Of a stretch of DNA of 64,000 bases, positions 34,631-46,600 are shown in pieces. Within the stretch, counting starts at the first letter, position 1; every line of letters starts with the position of its first letter. The notes beneath the pieces are model-generated. The model was not told the DNA's origin. It was given only the letters and a program-made list of their open reading frames with translations, and did no database searches. Source of the DNA: Ciona savignyi (Eukaryota; Chordata; Ascidiacea; Phlebobranchia; Cionidae). A program made the position numbers and the translations under genes. Where the stretch lies: contig CH002036.1 in assembly GCA_000149265.1 (NCBI GenBank), positions 759,226-823,225 on the forward strand. Reading direction: 5' to 3'.

Positions 34631-37600
34631 ATGTATGGCCTTATCTTAGACAGTATGGCGGACCATATTAAAAAGTTGTATGGAGATAAAATATGGCATA
34701 GTGTGGTCGGGTCCAACGACATTTCAAATACGTTTACGACGCACAAGGTAAGATATAGTTACTTTCTACGTACCAGGACTAGTTTTACCCTGACTTCGAA
34801 AAAACCTTTAACTCTTTATAACGCATATTTAACTCTTAGGTATCAATGGTATTAAGCTTTTTTTTAACTGGGTAAGTTTCAACCCGATGGCTACATAATT
34901 AAGTTCGTTTAAATTTTATAGAATTTTAGTCTTTTGGTCTCTAATATAATTCTGTCACGCTAACTGTTTTACCATCTTTCAACTGGTATACCATGTAAAA
35001 CTCGTGTGGCATCCGATTATATGACAACCGCGTTTAACCTTTGTCGATTTCGCACTTTGCAAGCTTTAAGATTTTTTATTACAATGCCGCCTACTTCGTA
35101 AATATTTAATCTTATACAAACAGGATTGTAAACTTCTATAATGGTCTCAACTTAAAGAGCTGTGTGGGGTCTGGCAATCATTGTCCAAAGTTTAAAGATA
35201 CAAAAGAAAGTTTTTATCCGCCTCACTGCTTATATTAAGCGGGTTAACAGAAATGGTATACTATCGTACATAAAATTCGAGTATATATTTGTAACTTAAG
35301 ATTTATATATATACATCGCTTACTTGCATCCTCTATTTTCTATTCTAAATTATAAATAAAGTTTCGTGGGTATGTCTGCTTACACTACTACATAAGTAGT
35401 TTGCATATAGACGTGTTTTGACTGTGACGTTTTTCCTGTTTCAATATAGAAGGCCCTGTTTCGTGTTTTTGGAAACGCTAAATAACCCAAACTAAAAACG
35501 ATATTTTATTTTGTTTGTCTTAGAACCTATTCATTCACTCATTCATATTATTTAAATAGCAACATAATGTGTTATAAACTTTGATTAGACGTCGCTTAAA
35601 CGTTGCTTTATTTGGTGTAAACTCTAAATCGACGCAATAAAAAAACTGGTTGGCCGATTTCGTACTGTGACACTTCACATTACCCAACGATTAAATCAAT
35701 ACCACAATGGTCTAGATTTTAGCTAACCCATATTACCAATTTCCGTCGAGTAGTAAGTCGACAAATCGGACAGTTATAACCGACATGTAGAGAAATAGCA
35801 GCTAATTTGGTCGGTTGAGACTTTAATGAGGCACTAAACAACAATGTTTAAGATATTTATGATTTATCCTTGTGAATAGGAAAACGTAAGGGGCGGTATC
35901 ACACGAGCAATCGTTCGATTACCTCGGGTCTATTGTCGGGTTCGCGAAGATATTGCAGTGTGTTGTGTATGATTAACAAGCAGCTTTAATGGGGTATAAC
36001 CCATTTTTCTACTGGATGCAGGAACCACGCTAATCGGTCGGATAAATAAACTGGCGGTGCCGGGTAGCGATCCAGTACCTCGCACAGACGAATGTTGAAC
36101 TAAAATTTATAGAAATTAAAATTTAATAAATTGAAAAAAAAATCGGCTTCAAGTGTCTTTGGGCAATAAGGCAATTAGCGGACATTGCCTAAACCCAGTG
36201 AAATAATGGGTTGAACTTAGTTTATTAAATTCAAGAAACAGCTCAGTAATTACAACCCAGTGGATTAATTGGTTCTGTAAAAAAAGGAACATTTCAATCA
36301 TGCACAACACAGTGCAATAGCTCAGGTAACCCGATGGCGTGTACGAAGTAATCTGACGATAGCCCGTGTGAAAACGGTCCTTTACCTTTTCCAATAACGG
36401 GGATAAACATGAAATCATATCCTATATAAGAAACATAAAGAATCCTTAATTGGTATTTAAAATATTGTGATGTCTATGACGGATTTACAGTCCAACCGTG
36501 CTACAAACACCCCGATTTTCAGGTATAAACATGATTATTCCATCGTTCCAGGTTTACGATGAGCAACTGATTCCTATGATTGCCAATTCGACGGAGGAAT
36601 TAACGGGTGTCACCGCCAACCGTATAATGGAAGGAGCCGGAAGGCACTTTGTAGTTTACATTGATAACATCAGGTACATTTTGTTTGCCGAATACACCGC
36701 AGTTAGTCTGGTGGTTTAGACCGGTTAGTCTGATGTTTAAGTGCAACGCCCTTCAACCAAAAGTTACAGATTTGAAACTAGTCGCTAGCTAGTCGGTTAA
36801 GTCCTTGGGCAAGGAACTTAACAAGCATTGCCTTAATTCAGCGGATTAATTTCTTCAAACCTGCTATTTAAACGTTTATTCCCGCTGTAAAGATGGAGAG
36901 ATAGAATATTCATGTTTTCCCAGTGAATGGAAAAACCAAGGGCGTTATCACACGGGCAATCGCCATACAATGTCGTCCCGTACAATGTTTCCCAGTATGA
37001 CTGTACAGTCTATTGTAGTATTGTTGTACGATATTACTAATACGTACCTTTGATTTAGTATAATCCATCAATTTACTGGGTTTAGGCAATGTCCGCGTAG
37101 TGCCTTACCCAAAGTTACAAGCGAAAATTTCCAACTCTGCATGCAACCCTTCGGCTTAATAAGCATGCACTAACCCACCAAGCTAATAGCGCGGAGTATT
37201 ATACTTGGCTTACATTTTATTGCTTTAGGAACGACCGAATCATAAAGGTGTTGGGAAGAACCTTCCGTGATTTCCTCAATGGCCTCGACTGTATGCACGA
37301 GTTCTACAAATTTAGTTTCGCTGATATTCATCCGCCAAGGTAACTAAAACGATTTTCTAACCGGGAGACCTTTTTAATATTAATAATAGGCAAAATAATT
37401 TTTGACCGTGTGGCATTACGTCGGATGGATAGCATACGTCGTCAGTCGGATTGCGTATGTCAACGGACGTATAATATACGTCGTCAGTCGGATATATCGT
37501 ACTTCGTTAGACGAATATCGTACGTCATCACACGGTTAGCGTACATCGTTAGACGGATAGCGTCAAACGACCAAAATCGCTCGTTTACTTGTGTGTAAAA

Positions 37601-40600
37601 CCAGGTTCAGTGACCTTAAATAAAAACCAGAAATGTAGCGTGAAAGGAAGTAATTGCGTCTCAAGGTGAAGTTATGGTATGTTTGCATAACTGAACTTAA
37701 TTTATGGATTAAATGGGAATGGTTGTCTGGACGAATAAAGCAATTCACTTTCTGTATAAAAGCGGCTTTAATGAAAAGGCCATCGAATATTTGGAATTAA
37801 GTACGGTTAAATAAAATTATAAATTGAACCAGAGATAAGGCAGTGTCTCTTTCAAACGCGAAACGATGTATTAGCTGAGGGCGTTGAACACAATTAATGG
37901 TTTGATCGCGTTACAAAGTGTTCTCATGTTAAAATTTACGCGTTTATCTAACAAAAATAAGCCAAGCTTTAAAAAAGGGTATTGGTGAAGAGCCCACAAA
38001 TGGTTTAAAACTTAGCCCTTAAAATCGTCAAGAGCGGTTATGTTACACTACGTTTTACAATTTCTTCTGGAAAAAAATGGACCACGCTTTTATCTTTTAT
38101 AATTCCAATATTTCTCTACAGTTTCCATATTTCCAACGAAGATGTAAACGGTTTGGAGCTCCACTATCGAAGCAGGCGAACATTCACTGGTTTCATGTAT
38201 TATGTAGAGGGCCTAATTCGAGCAATTGCTGAGAAGTTCTATTCGGTTGATGTTTCCATCCACATCACTCAGCATGGGTTTACTGGAGACGTAATGCTTG
38301 CAATTTACAGGTGAATTCGTTCTTTCGATTTTTTAAAACACCTCAAAGAAAGACCAGTTTTAAAACAACAAACCAAGTTCATATACAATTATATTCAACA
38401 TACTTAAACAGCTTCGGTAACTTGACGGTGGATGCGAGGTAATCTGACAATTCCAAGTGTGATAACGGTCCTTGTGTTTTCCTCTATCCGGAATAAAACT
38501 AGAATATCTTATCCCACCCCTAACCTTTATTACTAGCACGTTTTGCAATTAATCAACGTATAAGGGCAGGGGAAAGTGTTAAACTTTTAGTCGTGGTTTT
38601 TTACATTTAGTATAAGTTTTGAGCTCAAACTGTTCTTTGATTTACTAACTAACAAAGCTTTGTATTACAGGATTGATTTTCCAAATAACGAGCATACTGT
38701 TTTTCAAAACCTGATCAAAGAAAAGCGACATTTACGGCTTAATCACAAAATCCAATTTCCTTCCAACCTTTTCTTTGAGCAGTTTCCATTCCACGTTGTT
38801 TTTGACGAAAGGTGAGAATAATCTTGTTTTCGACGAATTGTTTTACCAGACTGAGTCGAACCCGGTCACTAAGGCCGATTTTTATACACTCAGCGAATTA
38901 ACAGGTTTAACCAAATTGAAAGAACGTCCTAATCATATACAACATAGTGTAATAGCCTCGGTAAACCGACGGTGGATGCAAGCAACTCAGCAGCACAGAT
39001 AGACTTACTACTCGTTTTTTAAAAATATCGGCACCTTTATAAAAATGCACATATATTGTTTTTGTCCGATATTGTAAATATGGACTACACTTAAATTTTG
39101 TTTTACAGATATTTGTAGTTAACGCGTGTTTGTCGCTGTCCAGTAATTTTGTATATTTAAACTACAGGTTGCAGATATTAACCACTGGACATGGACTGAA
39201 TATCATTTGTAGTGGACTCAACGGAAAACGTCTAAATGAAACCTTCTTCATGACTAGACCTCTTGGCTATGATTTGACTTGGGATAACGTAAGTCAATGT
39301 TTATACTTGTACGACAGCTAGCTCATTTGATAAACTGGTGGGTTCGAAACCAGTCGATGGCCTGATCGTGTGTGTCGTCGGACAACGCTTTCAGCAAACG
39401 TTACTCAAATCTTTTGAATTGATCGGTTAATAAAAAATTAGAGCAATGTCTTAGCATATTCTTTCGGTTAGATCAATCGATAAAAGTATAAAGCTAAAAC
39501 CTTGTTTGGTTGGAGTCTATTGCGAGACAGTTGTATAGATTGGCGAGGCACACACATAGCATTAACTCGATAGCTTAATGGTTTAAAAGTTCGTCCACGG
39601 GCAATAAAGGCATTTAGCAGACATTGCCTAAACCCAGTTTCTACCCAATTAAAGAAACGTCTGAACTATACACAACACACACTGCAATACCTCCGGCAAC
39701 CCGACTGGGCGCGAGGTGTTCAGACGATTGCCTGTGAGTTAACGCCCTTGCTTTTACTTGGATAAAACTTAAATAGGATTTCCTATCTTAATTATACACA
39801 ACACTCGTACCTTCTAAATACGTTTGTTTCTTCAGGTGTTAATCCATCGAAACAATGTATTTGAGCTCACATCGGTGAAATCGACGGAAAGCATAAACAA
39901 AAGTATTTATATTTGTCTATATAAGAAATTTTGTGACAAAAACTCCATTTTTATATTATTATTTATAATATTGGTCCCTTATTTCATGATTAGAGAAGTA
40001 ACATCAAATTAGGCACTTGGTTGTTAATTTGATAAAAGACTCACATGTCAAGCTTTTGTGAATATTCATTCTTCAGACATCTCCGGGCAAACCCGGGAAA
40101 AATTATCAGTAATTGTGTTTTTTTAGGCTATGGGTTTAATCTTTCGCGTCAATTTTCGGATGTTACTTTATTCAGTACATTATTTGCTCAAACTTTAAGT
40201 TATTCATTATAGGCCACACTACAGTAGCTACGGAAACGCGACCACGGGCTCTTAGCAGACATTGCCTAAACCCAATTGATTATTGAGTTGAAATAAAACA
40301 ATAGTTACATCTCAATCATATACAGCAAAGAGCACCCGACTATGCGATTGAGGTAATCTGACAATTGTTAAGGCAATTTATTCCACACATTGGATGATGT
40401 AATTGATCATGTTACCAAATCAAGGGTAAAGAAATCGTTGATGTCACAACTCATTTTGACCTAACATTTTCCCCCTATAAGCTTGTCACTATTACCAATT
40501 TATGTATGAAACATTAGAACACAATGTTTCGTTTTTTACGGGCTCCGATTTCGGACCCACGATCGGCTCGTTAACATGACCGTTATAAGTCGAAATGTTA

Positions 40601-43600
40601 CATGTATCGGTCGCCTTAACCATTTAGCCATGCAAAAATACAAAATTTGAGTAATGATGAAAGTTAACAATAGTGTTCACAGTTTAGTCAGATAATTAAA
40701 GTGCGTTCTAGTTTGTGTATTAATACATGCCACCCGCAGGCTCAACCACAAGACACGATAGATCAATGACTCATTTCATTAAGCTAAGAGGCCAGATGTT
40801 GCACGTTGAAGAATGGGATTGCGTCGTCTTCCTGGCAACTTTCGTGTAAGAAAATTTATAAGAGGCGATGCAAGCTTACATAATGAATGGCTGTCACTAT
40901 AAATTCTTCCATAAATAGCTTATAATTGTTTAGTTTTTTTTACAATATAGATTTTGTTATATTTTTCATCATTGAAGGCGTTCAACCAATTATCATGTTA
41001 TTTTTTCAAATTTAGGCTTGGGTATGCAACGGTAACCCAAAGTTCTCCAAAATTTGGTTAAGCAATTTCGAGCTATAAAGCACCCCTCCTAACATTGGAA
41101 ATTTTTCACGTTGAAACAGCTAGGAAATGTAGCCTACAATTGACAACTATATTTTACTAAGCTCTGCTGATTTCTAAACTGGTTTTATAAACAAAACCTT
41201 AAAAAATTTCCACTATTCGCGTTATAACGCCCAATTTTAAATATAACTATCCTAATAGATCGTGTAGTTAAATAGTCAGCTCATTTGCCAACAAGCATGT
41301 TTGCGTTGGTCTATAATCCTATCATTGATGTGTTTCTATTTATGCCAATGATTTCATTTCAGAATGGATGACCTGGACAAAATGTACGAAATGGGAGTGT
41401 ATGTTAACGACCTTACCTTCCATGATTTAAGCCGGGATATGGTTCTGCACGGGCTTCAACAGAATACTGAATATAAATTAGCCCTGGATCTTGAACAGGT
41501 TTAGTATTGATAGCAGTTCATTTTTCAATTTGGAAGGATGGGTGTGTCGTTTCTATCGCTGGGGAAAACGACTTCTAGCGGCTGCATGGGTAAAATGACT
41601 TTGAAGGATTATTCAACGGTTATCGTGTGACAACTGCTGCCATAGGTTCGAAAAATGGTCAATAGCTAGTCGGTTGTGTCCTCAGGAAAGGCACTGACAT
41701 TGCAAAAACTCAATAGATCAATAAAATCTTGAATATTATTAAATAGTGTCCAACAGTGCAATACTTGAGCAAAATAAAATTGGGTTTGTTTACAGGGAAA
41801 GAATTCACGCTTGGAAGAAATAATCCAAACTCTTGAAGTGGAACAGCAAGTCACTGATAACCTGCTGTACAGTATGATACCGAAGGAAATCGCCAGCAGT
41901 TTAAGAAAAGGAAATACTTCCGTCAGTTTGTGCGAGGTATTACGTGGACTGTTAATGTAAACTGATGTTTCCGATTCGTGTATAGGAAATTCCGTATAGA
42001 CGTTCCGTATAATTCCGTATAAATGTTTTGTAAGGTCATGTGGCCGAATGGTTAACGCGACCGGTACATGTACCGAATTAGAAACACAAAAGGCTTAGAA
42101 ACGATCTCCCCATGATTTGATACCGAGACAAAAAAAAACAGGAAATACTATGCTCCTAACGGAATTTGGTAATCAAACCGACCCCGAGGCGGGTTTAAAA
42201 CCTGATCCGGTAAAAAAGACAACTGCCCCCTTTCTTTGATGGATTTGATTCTGCAACTAATTGGTTTTAGAGGAACTTTTTAAACTCTGGATCGCGTGTT
42301 TTTTACTGTGTTAGGTTTTAAATCCATAACAAGCTTGTTCCTAATATTGTTTTTGTATAGATGTCGGTATTTGTATAGGTCCCGGGAACCATTCGGCCAC
42401 ACGAATGTTCAGGTTGGCTAGTTCTTTCGCCAAGGCCGTTTTATTTTTGTGATCAGTATACCACATTCACCACTCCTCTTTAATCCTTAATTCTAAACGC
42501 CTTTATTTTTTGGTTAACCACCCAGAAATACCAAGACGTCACAGTTCTCTTTAGTGACGTGGTAAACTTCGCTCACATCTGCCATCGTATTGAGCCGCAT
42601 GAGATTATGAAAACCTTGAACAAAATGGTAAGATTATCAGTGTCAGTTGTACCTAACAGTATAAAACGAAAGGTTTTGGCATGGAAATCTAGCGATTGTC
42701 CGCTACATAACGCCCCTTTACGTATTCGCGAGGTAATCTGACGAATGCCCGTGTGATAACGCCCTCTTACGTATATGCGAGGAAATCCGACGATTGCCTG
42801 TGTTATAACGCCTTCTTACATATTCACGAACTAATCGGACGATTGCCCGTGTATTCTCGAAGTGATATGATGATTGTCCGTTTAATAACGCTACTTAACA
42901 TAATTGCAAGGTAATCTGACGATTGTCCTTGTGGTATAGCCCCTTTAAGTATTTGCGAGGTAATCTGACGATTTCTCGTTTGATAATCCCCCATTTTCTC
43001 ATTATCCCACATGAATAACTCAAAAATACCCTATCATTTCCTAATTTATTAGTTAAAGCAAGACATTTTGTATAGGTAAAGGTGTTCGACATGCTGTGTA
43101 AAGAGTTCAAAACCTACAAAGTGGAAACCGTCGCTGATGGGTTTATGTGCATCTCAGGAGCGCCAACGTACGACAAAAACCACACCAAGGTTTTAGCGGA
43201 CATGGCCATAGAAATGCTGACCGTTATTAAAACCGTGCGTGTGCCGAAAACGAAAGATTCAATCAACATTAGAATCGGTAAGTTTAACAAAACTGATATT
43301 TTAGCCCATCTTTTATCATTTTTTCTATTTTTTATCGAATAATAAAAAACACTTAACTGATATGATTGTTATTAGATTAACACAATGTTGTCACAATATG
43401 GAAGAACATAACTATGCTTATCCTTCCAAAGATGGCATTGCAATGAGGTTGTTTATTGGTTTTATTAATTTTAATACAAAACAATAGATTCAGGCAACGT
43501 TCGCTAAGTTCCCTTTTCTTGATCATTGATGACTGGTTTCAATCCCATGAATGTTCAACTCTTCTATGACGCGTTACTATGTACACGCTTTTTCAATAAG

Positions 43601-46600
43601 ATAGCTGACTACTGTATATTTTACACGAAACAGATAATATGTTTGGCCTTAAACCATTATTTTGTCTCATCAGTCGCTTGTTACAAAACTAAACAATTGT
43701 ACAATGTGACGTACAGTCTATCGAGTCATGAACATTTAGTTTAGTTAGCTTGTTTATTCATTTTTTTCCTCAACAACTGAAACATAAGCAAATCACGGCT
43801 AGAGAACAGAAAAACGCGGGAAAACGAACAGTCATAAAATGATGTTTAAAAAAAGATATACATAACTATATAGCTGTATATGATATTAAAGTCTGCTGAT
43901 TGGGGATTACCCTTTCACAGGTTTGCATTGTGGTGGCGTGGTAGCAGGTTTGGTTGGACACAAGATCCCGAGGTACTGCTTGTTTGGGGACACAGTGAAC
44001 ATCGCTTCCAAGCTAGAAGCCGCTGGAAAGGTATTCTGAAACCGATGTGACGTAATTACCTTAATAAATAAAGCCGAATAACGCGCTCGACTCATATACA
44101 GGTAACATAAACACACGGTAAACTAGAAATCTGCCTCCAGCTTCCTTTCCTTAAAAAAAACTGTGCTATCCTATTTAATTGATAAGAATTAATTAGATCT
44201 TATACTTCGCAGTAACATGACAGTCAACGGTAAATTATTGTTTTGAAAACACAATTTAGTTGGATCAACAAATATTTTTAAATTATTAGGTTTATTTAGG
44301 CGTTTATTTAATTTTTAAATAAGCACCATATTTATTTTGGGTTAACCTGTGGTAATAAAGAAGCGAAAAATAAACTTGACTAAACCATACCTCGGGAAGC
44401 TATTAACTGGTAGAAAATAAGCAATTGTTTTAAGGTTAATCTGTCGACGATTTTTTGGATTAACTCTTATTCGCATTCCAGACTATGCTCTTTGTAAGCA
44501 ACAACAATCTTAAAATAATGACATCCCTTCAGTGAATAAACCTTAACTTAATACTCTATAATAGTAACCTGTCAATCAATTGGTATTTTTAAATACCGGA
44601 ATAATTGTTAAACTAGTTTATGTTAATATAAGCCAATAATATTATTTTTGAAAAATAAATTGGCTGAAAGGTTAGCGCGATCGAATGACATGTAAATTTA
44701 TATATACAATGTGTAAAAAATGATGAGACCACCATAATATCTAGGCTTGTGTACACCTTGGTCATCTGTATAACTTTTAATACTTGTATAATATAAATGA
44801 ACGAATGGTCAATACGACCGATTTATCACCTGTATATTATTAGTTACGAATGGTTAATACCAACGATTTATCACCTGTATATTATTAGTTACGAATGGTT
44901 AACACCAAGGATTTATTATCTGTGTAATATAAGTGGACAATGGTTAACCCGAGCGATGTATCACCTACATAATCTTACCTCCACGCCAGGCCCAACGAAT
45001 CCAGATTTCACAATGCTGTAAAGAAAAACTTGTGACATATGGTGATTACCAAATAGAGGATAAAGAAGATGTCAGAATTAAAGGCTGTCGCCCCATCAAG
45101 ACACATTGGCTTAATGGTACGATGTAATAGACATATAGGATTGAAGGAGGATAGGATGTTCATGTTTATCCCCGTGAATAAAAAAAACAAGGGGGTTAAC
45201 AAACGGGCAATCGTCAGATCACCTCGCGTCCACCGTTGTGCTACCGGAGCTATTGTAGTGTGTTGTTTATAATTCAGACGTTCCCTCAATTTGGTAGAAC
45301 CCATTTTTCCTGTGGGTTCAGGCAGTGTCCGTCAAGTCTTTTTCTCAAGTAAACAACCGACTTGCTAGCGACTAGTTTTGACCTTGTAACCCTTCGGCTG
45401 AAAGGCGACGCACTAACCCAACAGCCTAAACGGTCGGACGAACTTGGATAAGCAGCGGTTGTATTATCAATTTTTATAGCACAAATCTACTCATTGTTTG
45501 TTCTCTTGCTTTTTCCAATCCACGGGAATAAACATAATTATCCTATCCTATCTTAAAAAAAACACCTTTTTTATAAGATTTTCTTTCAGGTCGAAGCAGC
45601 AGATCAACCTTGAATATGAAGTAAGTTTAAATAATAACACCGAAGTGTAAAGCACAGAATATGACCTATAACGTTGAATAGTGCATCGTACCCATACCTT
45701 TAAAGTTCAATGCAATCTGTATGCATTTTTTTAGTATTAGATAGGTGGGTAAGTGCGTCATTTTCGACTAAAGGATTGTAGATTAAAAACTGATCGTTAG
45801 CTTGTTAAATGTTTCCTAAGGCAGGGCACTTAACTAAAATTGCCCAAACCTAGTTTTATTCCAATTAAATCAATGTCTTAATCATACTCAACACAGTGCA
45901 ATATCTCCGGTAACCTGTTGGTGGGCATGAGGTGATCTGACGATTTACCGGGTGCCCGTGCCCCTTGCGTTTTTTTTCTATTTTAGGAGGTAAACATGAA
46001 TGTTCTATAACAATAAATATTTTTCAGTTATGACCTGGATGACAACGCTGATCATTGTAAATTTACTGAAGGTATGGTTTCTTCCAGTGGTTTATTTTTA
46101 TCTTTTAGAACACAATTGAAATATTGTTGTGGCGAATTTGGTAGCTCATAATTTATTACCGAGATAAGGCTTGGACCCATAATGAACTCGCCAAGACTGT
46201 GATTGTGTAGAATCGGTATATTTTTCGATCGCGTTAACTAATCGGCCACACGACTGTACATATAGTTTTATATTTATTTACTGGAAGGAGATCAATCAGC
46301 GCGATATCGTCCAACGTAGTTTTATATGTTTATTTTAACCGTAAGCAATGTTGCAATATGTGGAACATGGTTCTTCTCAAAACATTGGCTGTACGGTCGT
46401 GTGGTTGAATGGTTAACGCAACCAAAACATATTTACTACACAGAAAACAATACTTGAAACGAGTGCATCATGGGTTTTAGTCTGGGAAAAACAAAAAAAA
46501 ACGGTATCATTATAAAATAAACTAACAACTTGGCATTTCCCTTGGACAATTCACAAGATGGAATAAGTTCTAAAAGTTTCGTAGGCTGGTCGCCAGTGTC

